Part shown: positions 17,726-28,400 of the stretch, one piece after another
Layout of the letters: each line of letters begins with the position of its first letter
Position numbering within the stretch: the first letter of the stretch is position 1
NCBI GenBank assembly: GCA_934274515.1
Contig: CAKQTC010000001.1
Span: 124,001 to 188,000, forward strand
Source: an uncultured Clostridia bacterium
GTDB lineage: Bacteria > Bacillota > Clostridia > Christensenellales > DTU072
Length of the DNA stretch: 64,000 nt
Direction: 5' to 3'
Translations under genes and position numbers: made by a program
The notes under the pieces: generated by a model
Told to the model about the DNA's origin: nothing
Seen by the model: only the letters and a program-made list of their open reading frames with translations
Database searches by the model: none

Positions 17726-19300
17726 TTACTTTTGTTCCCCTTCCGACGGCGGCTTTTTTTCGGGATAATAGTTTACTTTAATCCCCGTCCCTTCGAGCGG
17801 TTTTTTCGCTTTCATCGAATAAGGCAACGTTATTTCCGTTATCGAAGTTCCGTCAAAACACTTTTCTTCGAGCAAGTTGAGTTTACTGTTTTCGGACACG
17901 AAAACGGCGTTTATTCCCGAACAACCGCCAAAAGCGTTTTCCCCGACGTTACGAACGCTGTCTGGCAAGTCTATTTCGGTAAGTCCTTTGCAGTCGGCGA
18001 ACGCGTCGTGGTTTATGCTTTGTAACGACTTCGGCAAGGTTATGCTTCTAAGCGACAGGCAGTTTTGAAAAGCGTTCGGTCTTATATTGACGATGCCTTG
18101 CGGAAGGTTTACCGTTTTCAGCGCGACGCACTGGTAGAAAAATCGGGAAGCAAGATTGTCCGCCATACTGTTTTCCTCAAATTGCACTTCGATAAGACTT
18201 CTGCAATCGGCAAACGCTCTTTGGTTGTTAAGCATATACACGTTAGGAATAACGACACTCACAATCGACGTTTTTTCAAACGCTTTTTCCGCCATATCGC
18301 GTACGGGCAAGCCGTTATGATTGTTCGGTAAAACCAAGTCCCCCGTCAACACGTTTTTGTCGCGTGCGTCGATTTCGTAGTACTCGTTTCCGTAGTTATC
18401 TTTTCGGAGCGTATAGGTAAAATACCCGTCGGGCGTAGGCGAAACCGTATTTTTAATCCATTTTGCGTAAAGCGTGGCGTTTTTTGTCATTTTTTCGGCT
18501 GATTGCCAGTCGTGAAACACGGTGCGCTTTTCGTCGTCGAACCACGCGACAAACGTATATCCTTCTTTTTTCGGTTTTTCGACAGGCATAGGCACGACAG
18601 CGTCGGCGTCGCCGTTAAAATCGGGAACGTAACTTCCGCCGTCGGAGTCGAACTTCACGGTAAACTTTTTAGCCTTCGTTTCGTATTTGTACTCGCTGTA
18701 AACGGGTATATCTTCGGTTACGTTTTTCAAATCGTCCGCAGTAAGCGCACGCGGTTTATCCTTTTCTTCGTACACAACCCAACGCTTGGAAACGATGACC
18801 GTGTAATGCCCTGCGTCCGATGACGGAAAGCGGTCGGGCAATTCGGGCACCTGAGAGAAATCAAGACTTCCGCCGTAAGGAACGATAAACGTTTTTACCA
18901 CGTCGTTTTTATCGTGCATAAACGTGACGACTCTGTCTTTTTTTACCGCATAGACGTAAAACGTTTTTTGCTTGGACTTCACACCGTTCCCGTCCACTCT
19001 TACGATAACGGCGTAGGAATGTTCTTTTTCTACCGTTATAGTTCGATTGTCGGTTACGGTAACCGCCGAATTAGACGGCAATTCGTAAACGTGAACGGAC
19101 ACGGACAAGTCGTATTTGTTCTTGTAATCGTTGTATTTTTCTATTTCGTAAGGAAGATAATATTCGCCGCTCGGCGCATCCGTCACGTCCTCCGCCTTTA
19201 TGTTAATATCGGACGGAAGTTCGTTTTCGGTACAGCCTATCGCCGTAAAGATAATCGCAAGCAAAAAAAATATTATCGCTATCGTCGTTTTTTTATTCAT
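17726..19300 (-). CDS. Lipoprotein with InlB-type repeat and BspA-like leucine-rich repeats
   Basis: 524 residues, surface-exposed by prediction. The signal peptide ends in the lipobox FTAIGC (Cys23). Around residues 213-282 there is one InlB B-repeat/Listeria-Bacteroides-type unit (FDSDGGSYV ... KKEGYTFVAWFDD ... NATLYAKW). From about 330 to 500 there are BspA-type leucine-rich repeats (ITLPKSLQSINHDAFADCKG, IDLPDSVRNVGENAFGGCSG and related copies), a fold used in adhesion or host interaction in several bacteria. It ends Pro/Glu/Lys-rich without an LPxTG anchor. It shares the repeat class of the giant lipoprotein at 22447-32544. The role is inferred only. Confidence 0.82.
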   Translation of the reverse strand: MNKKTTIAIIFFLLAIIFTAIGCTENELPSDINIKAEDVTDAPSGEYYLPYEIEKYNDYKNKYDLSVSVHVYELPSNSAVTVTDNRTITVEKEHSYAVIVRVDGNGVKSKQKTFYVYAVKKDRVVTFMHDKNDVVKTFIVPYGGSLDFSQVPELPDRFPSSDAGHYTVIVSKRWVVYEEKDKPRALTADDLKNVTEDIPVYSEYKYETKAKKFTVKFDSDGGSYVPDFNGDADAVVPMPVEKPKKEGYTFVAWFDDEKRTVFHDWQSAEKMTKNATLYAKWIKNTVSPTPDGYFTYTLRKDNYGNEYYEIDARDKNVLTGDLVLPNNHNGLPVRDMAEKAFEKTSIVSVVIPNVYMLNNQRAFADCRSLIEVQFEENSMADNLASRFFYQCVALKTVNLPQGIVNIRPNAFQNCLSLRSITLPKSLQSINHDAFADCKGLTEIDLPDSVRNVGENAFGGCSGINAVFVSENSKLNLLEEKCFDGTSITEITLPYSMKAKKPLEGTGIKVNYYPEKKPPSEGEQK

Positions 19301-19357
19301 TTCGCATACAATTATAACTCATAAATAAGGTTTTGTAAATATTTCATATTGTTATAA

Positions 19358-19388
19358 GAAAAGAAAAACAACCCGACGAACGGGTTGT
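19358..19388 (-). terminator. Terminator of rplI
   Basis: On the minus strand ACAACCCG pairs with CGGGTTGT (19381-19388 with 19368-19375) and is followed by TTTTCTTTTC. Confidence 0.8.
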
Positions 19389-19415
19389 CCTTTTCTCACG
19401 TCGAGGCAGTAACCG

Positions 19416-19856
19416 TTACTCTGCGACTACCGCGATTTTGATTTTGGCTATCGTTTCTTTGTAACACCAAACTTCCGCGTCGTATTCGCCTACGTTTTTT
19501 ATTCCGGAAGGAACCGTGATTTTCTTTTTGTCTACGGTAAATCCGCTTTTTGCAAGCGCGTCCGCTACGTCGGCGGTCGTTACGCTGCCGTACATTTTCC
19601 CTTCAAAACATCTTACGGGAACTTTAACCGTAAGCCCGTTTATTTTAGCGTGCAAAGCGCGCGCTTCCGCTTCGATTTCCGCCTTGCGTTTTTCCTCGTT
19701 GGCTATTCTCTGTTTACGCTCGTTTTGCGCGTCTTTGGTCGCCATTTGCGCCATTTTTTTCGGAATAAGAAAATTTTTCGCGTATCCGTCGTTTACTTCG
19801 GCTATGTCGCCTTTCTTCCCTATCGGTTTAACGTCTTGCAACAGTATAACTTTCAT
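19416..19856 (-). CDS. rplI: 50S ribosomal protein bL9
   Basis: 146 residues, normal for bL9. The N-terminal rRNA-binding domain [32 protein letters not shown] is highly conserved, followed by the long connecting helix and the C-terminal domain ([31 protein letters not shown]). It is transcribed alone from a perfect consensus promoter (19896-19924), rather than with rpsF-ssb-rpsR or dnaB/gdpP as in many genomes. Confidence 0.96.
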   Translation of the reverse strand: MKVILLQDVKPIGKKGDIAEVNDGYAKNFLIPKKMAQMATKDAQNERKQRIANEEKRKAEIEAEARALHAKINGLTVKVPVRCFEGKMYGSVTTADVADALAKSGFTVDKKKITVPSGIKNVGEYDAEVWCYKETIAKIKIAVVAE

Positions 19857-19895
19857 TTTTTACCACTTCTCCCTACATTTATTCGATTTAGATTG

Positions 19896-19924
19896 ATTAT
19901 ATTAAAAAAAGCCCTTTTTGTCAA
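19896..19924 (-). promoter_or_regulatory. Consensus promoter of rplI
   Basis: Minus strand TTGACA (19919-19924), 17-nt spacer, TATAAT (19896-19901): full match to the SigA consensus. Confidence 0.8.
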
Positions 19925-19980
19925 ATGAATAAAACCCGACGCAAATAAAGATACTACGAGCGTAAAAGGAGAAAAATGAT

Positions 19981-20283
19981 ATGATGCAACTTAAATGTAC
20001 CACGAGCAACTGCCAACATAACCTTAAATGTCACTGCAACGCAGGCGTAATCGGAATGAACGAAAAAGGCGTATGCGCAAGCAAAATTAAACGCGCCGGC
20101 GGCGCGCTCGAACAAACTTTTCGCGAACTCGAAGCCGCCGACGAACTATTAAGCGACGCCCCGAGCGCAGTCAGGTGCGAAGCAATCTGCATATATAACG
20201 AAGACGGCTACTGCCGCGCGACAAGCATACTCGTAAACGACGTTATGATGAATACGAAATGCGCAACAAGAATAAAAAAATAA
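19981..20283 (+). CDS. DUF1540 domain protein
   Basis: 100-residue cysteine-rich protein with two small Cys clusters. Residues 5-33 carry CTTSNCQHNLKCHC-type spacing, and residues 65-96 carry CEAICIYNEDGYCRATSILV with a final CATRIKK. Both halves resemble the DUF1540 domain of Firmicutes, a predicted metal- or Fe-S-binding module with no known function. AGGAG is 9 nt before the first of two consecutive ATG codons (19981). It is a lone gene followed by noncoding repeats. Confidence 0.8.
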   Translation: MMQLKCTTSNCQHNLKCHCNAGVIGMNEKGVCASKIKRAGGALEQTFRELEAADELLSDAPSAVRCEAICIYNEDGYCRATSILVNDVMMNTKCATRIKK

Positions 20284-20340
20284 CGCAAAATCGGGCGATA
20301 GCCGGTGCAACGCCACGTTGCCGACGGGACGGCTCTGCCG

Positions 20341-20434
20341 TCCGTCATGTTGAGCGTAGCCGAAACATCTAGGCGATAGCCGCAATGCCGTCCGTCATGT
20401 TGAACGTAGTCGAAACATCTAGGCGATAGCCGCA
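20341..20434. repeat. 50-bp tandem repeat (two copies)
   Basis: Copies begin at 20341 and 20391. Each contains GTCATGTTGAGCGTAGCCGA or a close variant, followed by AACATCTAGGCGATAGCCGC. The AACATCT / TAGTCGA-type core resembles dispersed intergenic repeats seen in many uncultured bacterial genomes; this resemblance is from memory, not a search. Confidence 0.75.
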
Positions 20435-20441
20435 GTATACA

Positions 20442-20665
20442 GAAAAAGCATTTTTTCCGCGACTTACCTTGCTCGATTACAGGATGCAACGCCACGTTGC
20501 CGACAGAAAAAGCATTTCGTTCCGCGACTTACCTTGCTCGATTACAGGATGCAACGCCACGTTGCCGACAGAAAAAGCATTTCGTTCCGCGACATACTTT
20601 GCTCGATTACAGGATGCAACGTCACGTTGCCACGTTGCCACGTTGCCGCTTGCGCTAGACCCTTC
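20442..20665. repeat. 65-bp tandem repeat array with 8-bp micro-repeats
   Basis: Unit copies start at 20461, 20526 and 20591 (the third is cut at about 20632), and a remnant is at 20442-20460. Each holds GCTCGATTACAGGATGCAAC and CCACGTTGCC. The array ends in three ACGTTGCC-type 8-mers. Just beyond lies a GACCCTTCGACGTTGCTTAG-type segment. The whole gap 20284-20688 appears noncoding. Confidence 0.8.
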
Positions 20666-20688
20666 GACGTTGCTTAGGGTGACGTGTC

Positions 20689-22359
20689 TTACAATTCATA
20701 CACCATACTTTCGTAGGGTCTAAGCGTACATTCGCATAGAGATTTCGGGCTGTCGTCGTAATTTTGCATTACGATTTTGCTTTCTTTCTCTTTAAGTTCG
20801 TTCGGGACGACAAAGTAAACTTCTTTATCGGAATAGTTCGCGATAACGACGTATTTCTTGCCGTTATATTCCCTTTCGTACGTCCATACGTTTCTGTCTT
20901 TCGGGTAATACTGCTTATACGTACCGTGGCGAATGATCTCGTTGCCTAAGCGGAACGCGTTGAGTTGTTTATAAAAATACCATATTCCGTCTTTATCGTT
21001 GAGCGCCTGTTCGACGTTAATCTCTTTATAATTCGGATTAACGGGCATCCAAGGCGTTCCCGTAGTAAATCCCGCGTTCTCTTTATCGCTCCACTGCATC
21101 GGAGCGCGCGCGTGATCTCTCGCTTTTTTGTTTAACGCCCACTTCACTATCGGAAGCAAAAACGGCGCAAATTTCTTGACGGTGTCGTATATTCTTATCG
21201 AAACTATATCCCTATAATCCTTTCTTCTCAACTTGGCAAAATTAGTCATTCCGATTTCTTGCCCTTGATAGATATACGGCGTGCCTTTAAGGAAGAAAAT
21301 ACTCATAGCAAGCATTTTGGCTACCTTTTCTCTGTATTCAAGTTTCCCATACCTAGGCAAAGAACGCGGATAGTCGTGGTTTTCTATATACAGCGAATTC
21401 CAACAAGTATCGGGGAGGGCTTGCCACGAAGAGAATATTTCTTTCCATTTTACAAGGCTAAACTTTTTGGGAACGGTAGTTAAAAACGAGTCTACTTTTG
21501 TTTGATGTTCAAACGTAAACACGCAGTCGAGTTCTTCTCTCGATTCGTCCACCGCTTCAAACGCGTTGTCGATGGTTATTCCCTGCGCCTCGCCCACGGT
21601 CATCGTATCGTATTTTGAAAAACTTCTTTGGTTAAGTTCGTGTATATATTCGTGATAATGCGGTCCGATTACGAAATGTTCGTCGCCGCAAACCGCCGGG
21701 TTAAACTTTCCGTCGGGAAAATCGGGGTCTTTGGATATGTAAGTAATTACGTCGCAACGGAATCCGTCCACTCCTTTTTCAAACCAATAATTGCATATAT
21801 CCGCCACTTCCTGTCTTACTTTCGGGTTATCCCAGTTAAGGTCGGGCTGCTTTTTGCTGAATAGGTGCAAATAAAACTCTTTGGTCGTTTCGTCGTATTC
21901 CCACGCCGAACCCGTAAATCTGCTCGTCCAGTTATTCGGCGGTTTTTTCCCGTTTTTTCCTTTCCCTTTCTTCCAAATATAATAATCTCTGTACGGATTG
22001 TCTTTCGACGAACGGGATTGCTTAAACCATTCGTGTTCGTCGCTCGAATGGTTGACGACAAGGTCCATTACAAGTTTAATTCCCCTTGCGTGCATACCGT
22101 CTATCATTTCTTGCCAGTCTTCGAGCGTGCCGAATTCGTCCATTATGTCGCGATAATTGCTTATATCGTACCCGTTATCGTCGTTTGGCGATTTATAGCA
22201 CGGCGAAAGCCATACGCACGTCACACCTAAATCTTTTAGGTAGTCGAGTTTGCTTATAATTCCGCGAATATCTCCTATTCCGTCTCCGTTGCTGTCGCAG
22301 AAACTTCTCGGATAAATTTGATAAACGACTGCGTCTTTGTACCAACGTGTCTTTGCCAT
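20689..22359 (-). CDS. GH13 alpha-glucosidase (oligo-1,6-glucosidase type)
   Basis: 556-residue cytoplasmic enzyme, starting WYKDAVVYQIYPRSFCDSNG like the GH13_31 group. Catalytic residues are Asp203 (DGFRCDVI), Glu257 (TVGEAQG) and Asp329 (ENHDYPR). The residue after the nucleophile is Val; in this group Val is associated with alpha-1,6 preference and Thr with alpha-1,4, so isomaltose-like or dextrin branch products are the likely substrates. No signal peptide. GGGAGG precedes the ATG. It is downstream of the giant lipoprotein gene on the same strand, 87 nt away. No sugar transporter is nearby; manA and a GH31 gene lie further along. Confidence 0.92.
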   Translation of the reverse strand: MAKTRWYKDAVVYQIYPRSFCDSNGDGIGDIRGIISKLDYLKDLGVTCVWLSPCYKSPNDDNGYDISNYRDIMDEFGTLEDWQEMIDGMHARGIKLVMDLVVNHSSDEHEWFKQSRSSKDNPYRDYYIWKKGKGKNGKKPPNNWTSRFTGSAWEYDETTKEFYLHLFSKKQPDLNWDNPKVRQEVADICNYWFEKGVDGFRCDVITYISKDPDFPDGKFNPAVCGDEHFVIGPHYHEYIHELNQRSFSKYDTMTVGEAQGITIDNAFEAVDESREELDCVFTFEHQTKVDSFLTTVPKKFSLVKWKEIFSSWQALPDTCWNSLYIENHDYPRSLPRYGKLEYREKVAKMLAMSIFFLKGTPYIYQGQEIGMTNFAKLRRKDYRDIVSIRIYDTVKKFAPFLLPIVKWALNKKARDHARAPMQWSDKENAGFTTGTPWMPVNPNYKEINVEQALNDKDGIWYFYKQLNAFRLGNEIIRHGTYKQYYPKDRNVWTYEREYNGKKYVVIANYSDKEVYFVVPNELKEKESKIVMQNYDDSPKSLCECTLRPYESMVYEL

Positions 22360-22446
22360 TAATATATGTCCCTCCCGAATAATAATTTTTGTCTTTGTCG
22401 CAGGCGTTGCCTACGTCTAACTGCCTTGTTTCGTCCTTTCCTACGC

Positions 22447-25400
22447 TTATTTAAGACGTATTTTCACCGTCGGCACAACGCCCGTGCAACTTTGCGTAAC
22501 GTCCGCGGGCGAGTTCGACAGACCGCTTATTTTTACTATGGCGGCATTGTCGTAACCGCCTCCGAACGGCGATCTCGTCCACCATTCGCATTTCAGTCTG
22601 TCCGCCGCGTTCGCTTCGTAGTTTATCTTAATACCCATAATCTTTGCGTAATCGGTGTATTGTTTGCTGCCTACGGCATACATATTAAGTTCCTTTCTCG
22701 AAAGCAAGTATACGTTGTCTCTCGTGTTTTCGCAAACGTTAGCGTATTCGTTCATCGCGCTTTCCTTGCTGTTGTCTACGGTAGATACTTTTATATTCTT
22801 TTTCTGTACGCTACCGAACGCCCTGTTGTAGAACGCGTCGTTAAGCCACGCGCGTATACTGCTATTCATATAACTGTTATTATTGTTTACCGAGTACTCT
22901 TGACTGTCGAGGACATATTTCGACAAGATAGAAGCCAAAGTTCCGTTGCTAGAAAGAACCTGCCATTCGATAAGTTCGTACTTAAACCAATAAATTTTCT
23001 TCGTCACGTAACCGTTGTTTTGCTGTTGCGAAACGGATTTGGTCGAACTTGTCGGACGATACGAAGTAAAATATACGCCGCGGTATCTGTCGTTGCCGTA
23101 CACAACGTCGTTATACCACATATAATCCTGCTCGTTTGTCGTCCAACTCTTTACTTTGTACGAAGTCCAACTTCCGCTGTTTGACGCGGTCGGCACGTCG
23201 GTTATCTTTGCGTTAAGTCGGGCAATCAACTCCGTCCCTTTGACTTCCGTCTGCGGATAAGAACCGAAATAAACTTTCTGTTTGTCGTTGCCGTCGTCGT
23301 GCATGCAATAACCGAGCGCGTTTGAGCCGTGTACTTCTCTTCCGCATACCCTGCACACGCAGTTCTCGTCTACCTCGTGTACCGTCGTGCCGCATTTTTT
23401 ACAAACGCAATCTTCGATGTCGTGCTCGGTCTTTCCGCAAACGATACAAGTGCAGTATATATCCATATTGTGACATTCCGCTCCGCACTTGGTGCAAATA
23501 CAATTTTCGTCGGGTTTATGGTCGTTACACAACGAGAACCTTGCTATATAAACTACGTCGTCGCGCGTAAGCGTAATCACGTAATCCGCCTGATCGCTTT
23601 GTTTTATTCCGTTTACGAACCATCCGTCGAACAGATACCCGATTTTCCGCTCCGCGACTATCGTAGTTTCTTCTCCTACGACGTACGTTCCGTCCATTCC
23701 TCTTACGGTTCCGCCTTCCGCGTTGTCGGTAACGATAACGGTTCTGCTCCACACCGCGATAAACTCTTTCTTCCCGCGCGTAACGACGTACGTCATAGTA
23801 CTTCCGCCGCCGGCAAGCAGTTTATCTCCGTTGTACCACCCGACAAAGGTATATCCTTTTCTCGTCGTTGCCGCAAGCGTGATTTCGTCGCCTATGTTTA
23901 TTCCGTCCACGCCGCTCACGTCGCCCGCTTCGTCGCTGCTCTTTACTACGGTAACGGGGCAAACCATCCACCTTGCCTCGTAAACTACCGTTTCCTCCGT
24001 TATGGTAAATTCGCGGACCGCTTTACCCAGTTCGTTCGGGTCGAGTACGTCGTTAGCGTACCATCCGACAAACGCATACCCTTTTCTCGTCGTCGCCGCA
24101 AGCGTTATCTTCTGTCCGAGTACCGTTCCGCCGACTATCGAATTCGTTTCGCCCGCTTCGTCAACGTTCTTAATCACGCTAACGGGACAGACAATCCACT
24201 TCGCCGTCAACGTCAACGGCTCGTTCTCTCCGCTTGTTGTCGTCGTTTCGGGTATATCGTACTTACATTCGGGGGCACCCGAAATCAACGTTTCGCCGTT
24301 ATACCAACCGATAAACGTATATCCGTCGTTAATCGTGGCATAAAGATTGATTGAATTTTCTTTTAGGTCGCTCGCTCGCACTTCGCCGGCTTGTTCTATA
24401 TTTTTTTCAAGCGCGATTGTCGTTTTCGGCACCCATTTTGCCGTGTAAACTTTGTAGTCTAAGGTCACTTCCACTTCGTAAGCGACGGTATGCGCTATCT
24501 TCTTTTCGTTTAGATACCAGCCGTCGAAAACGTATCCGTCGTTGGTTTCGGCTTCGAGCGTAACCTTGCCGCCGACTACCGTCCCTCCGCGCGGAAGGAT
24601 AGCCCTGCCTGCCGTTTCGTCGTTCGTCGTTACGTCAAACTTCCTGTTCACCCATCTCGCTTCGTACGTTTCCGCATTTTCCGTTATCTTAAACGTATAG
24701 TCGTATTCGCCTTTTTTGCTCACTTGTTCGTTTTTGTTAAACCATCCGACAAACGTATATCCGTCGTTTGTTTCCGCGGTTACCGTCACGACTTGATTTA
24801 ACCTTGTCTTTAACGGCACGCCTACTACGCTACCTGCGTTTTCATCGTTTCTATTAATCGTCACGGGGAATTTTATCCACTTCGCCGTATAGACGACGGG
24901 GGTTTCTTCTACGATAATCTCACATTCTTCCGCGGCATTTACCAAAGTTTCCCCTTTGAACCAACCGACAAACGTGTATCCGTCGTTTGTTTCCGCGGTT
25001 AACGTCGCTTGCTGCCCTACTCTCGTAATATCCGATACTCTCACGACGCCGGCGGCTTGTTCGCTGCTTTCAGCGATAACCGGTCGAGCGAGCCATCTCG
25101 CTTCGTACGTTGACGGGTCTTTCGTCACGGTTAACTCATACGTCGGCTCGGACGTAATCATAGTTCCCGTTGCGTTAAACCACCCGATAAACGCGTATCC
25201 GTCGTTTGTTTCCGCAGCAATCGTCGCTTTATCGCCGACTTTCGTTACCTGTTCGAGCGTGTCTGTCACCGTGCCTGCCGCAGAAATGTTTTTCTTGACG
25301 GTAATCGGCATCGCAACGCACCACGTCGCGGTATAAATTACGTTTTCTTCGGTTACCGTCACGTTGCAATCGGTTTGTTCCGTGATAATCTCCGTGCCTT

Positions 25401-28400
25401 TGTACCAACCGAGCCAAACGTATCCTTCATTGAGTGCGGCGCGCAAAGTTATTTCTTTGCCGATTTCAATCGTTCCGACGACGGACGTCGAACCCGCGTC
25501 AACGACGTTTCTCGTTATTCCTATCGGATTGTTTATCCATACCGCTCGGTACGTCTTTCCCTGTTCGTCTTTTACCGTTATCGAATAATCGGAAGAAACG
25601 TCCTCTCCTCTCTCGTTAACCCATTTTAAGAACACGAACCCGTTCTCCGTCGTCGCGGCGGTCATAGTAACGGTATCGACGTCAACCGTTCCGCCGTTTA
25701 TCTCTACTCGTCCGCAAGAAGACTCCGAGTACACGCCGTCGTCGAACACGACCGCGCTCGCGGAAACGTTGCACTTAGTCCATTTTGCCGTGTACGTTGT
25801 CGAATCGCTTTCAGGCACGGTTACGTTGAGTGAGAACGCGCGCGCTCCGAGCAGGTTCTCGTCCTTATCGAACCACCCGACAAACTTGTATCCCGATTTG
25901 CTTACCGCGGTAATCGTCGCTTGTTTCGTCGCTACGGTGTTTTCGCTTATCATAACCGTACCGCCGCCGCCTTCCGTGGACAACGTTATCGGACACGTTA
26001 TCCATTTTGCGGTGTAACTAGCCGTATTTTCGCCTGGTACGTCTACTTCCACCGAGTACGCTCTATCGCCTACAAGCATACCGCTTTCGTCTAACCACCC
26101 TACCCACGTATAGGCGGAATTAACCGCGGCGGTAATCGTCGCTTTACCGCCGACTATTGTTTGTTGCGTAACGGAAACCGCGCCCGCGGGTATCGCCTTT
26201 ACGGAAATCGTACAGGGTTTCCACTTCGCGATAAGTTCATATTTGTCCGTATACGAAAGCGTGAACGTATATTCGAGTTCTTTGGTAATCGGTGCGTCGT
26301 CGGCACCTTTAAGGAACCACCCGAAGAACGTATATCCGTCGTTGGTGGACGCATAAACGGTGACTTGCTCCCCGTACGTCGTGGCAATATCTTCTATTCC
26401 TATCGCGTTTCCGCCTTCGATATACTTTTCGTCTACGGAAACCGTCACCGGACAAATAATCCATCTCGGTATAATCGTGCGCTTCGTTTCGGTCAGCGTG
26501 AACGAATAACTCATACTCGTCCCTTCGCTTACTTTCGTTTCCCCTTCGTACCAACCTAAGAACGTGTATCCCTCGTTGGTTTTCGCGCTAAGCACTACCG
26601 TGTCTCCGATTTTGTACGCGCTAAGCGAACCCGTCGTGCCTGCGTCGGGGTTATAAGAACCTATCGTTATCGGACAGTCTATCCATTTCGCCTTTATCGT
26701 CAAAGCAGCCTCGGGTACTCTAACCGTATACGAATAACCGCTTTCGAGAAGTTTGTTGTTGACGTCGTACCAGCCCGTAAACGTCGCGTTGTCGTACGTT
26801 TCCGCATAAAGAGTAACGTCCTGCCCGGACACCGCGTTTTCAAGTCCCGTCACTCTGCCCATACTCGGACTCGCCGTCTTGTCTTGCCCGTTTTCGATAA
26901 CGGCAACGCTCAGCGTTTTCGTCGCCCACCTTGCCGAATACGTCTTTTGATTTTCACCGTCGGGCATCGGGAACGTGTAGTTCCTGTCTTTCGTCAATAG
27001 CGTATTGTCTTCGTACCAACCGAGCCAAACGTACCCGTCTACGGGAGCCGCGCTTATAGTTACGTTCTTCCCTGCCACCGTAATGCCCGTCGGGACGTTG
27101 AGATACTGCGCAAAGTTAGCGGCGATTTTGCCGTCTATTTTCGCTTGGAAATCCACCGTACGCTCCGTCCATCTCGCGTAAATCGCCATACTCTTGTCGG
27201 GTACGGTAAACGTATAAGTGAGTTCTTGACAAACTCGCGTACTCGTTTCGTTATCCCTAAGGGGCTCCGTATACCAACCCAAAAACGTGAACCCGCCGGC
27301 ATTAGACGCGACCACGGTTTCTTCGTCGTCGGGGAAGTACGTCGCGTCTACGCCGCTTACCGTGCCGCTCTTATCTCCCGTGTGACTGAATAGTTTACTT
27401 TCCGCTCGTATAAACGCGAATTTCGCCACAAACGTACGCTTTGTTTCGGTAACTATTATTTTGCAGAAAAGTTCAAAATCGTTGCTTATCTTCGTATAAT
27501 TAATAACCGCTTCGCTGCCTTCTTTTTCTTCCACGGTTTTTTCGTACCAACCTAAGAACGCGTATCCGACGTTGGTTTCCGCCGAAAGAACGATTTTTTC
27601 GCCGACTACGTTACTTTTTTCCGCGCCGCTCACGTTTCCTGCAAGCGCGATTTTGTTCTTCGCCGTTTCGCAATCGAGTTCGATTTCCGCATTTATCGTG
27701 CCTTCTATCCATTTTGCGGTATATTCCGCGTCTTTGTTAGGCATCGCGAACGAGTATTCGCTCTTCCCGTCCGCGCTTACTTTTCCTTTATTATCGTACC
27801 ACCCGACAAACGTGTACCCGTCGTTCGTAACGGCGGTTATCGTAGCGATTTCCCCTGTAATAAACGGCTTGTCGAGTCCGCCGATTTCGCCTGCAAGCGT
27901 CGCGTCCAAAGCCGTGTCGTTATCGCCCGTAAGCATACTGTTTAACGTAACTTTTATCCATTTTGCCTTTATTTCGTCGAGATGTTCTTTGTTTTCGGCG
28001 GTAAATACGTATCTCGTCGCGCTTTCGACGTTTGTTTCGCCTATATACCACCCGATAAACGTGTACCCGTCGTTGGTTTGCGCGTTTACGACTATATCGT
28101 CGCCTGGCGTGAACGCCTTTTCTTCCACGCTCACCGAGCCTGCCGCTTCGTTTGTCGAAACTACTTCGATTTTTGCCCATTTCGCCGTGAGCGTACGGTT
28201 TTCTTCCGTCATCGTAAACGTATAATCGAACTCAAACGAGTTTTCTATGCCGAGTTTAACGTCGTTTTCGTACCAACCGAGCCAAACGTAACCCGGGTTC
28301 GAGTTCGCGATTATCGTAACGTCGGAATTGATTTTCGTCGCACCCTCCGTTCCGCTTACGCCGCCTGCTCCGACGATATTTTTTTCAAGAGTAACGGGGC

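Noticed and set aside
20208..20495. Minus-strand open frame reading through the 50-bp repeats
   Set aside because: Its residues repeat with the DNA repeat and no start signal is present; it is more likely a chance frame in dispersed noncoding repeats.
20341..20665. Possible CRISPR array
   Set aside because: Units are directly tandem with no unique spacers between constant repeats, unit lengths vary, and no cas genes are present.
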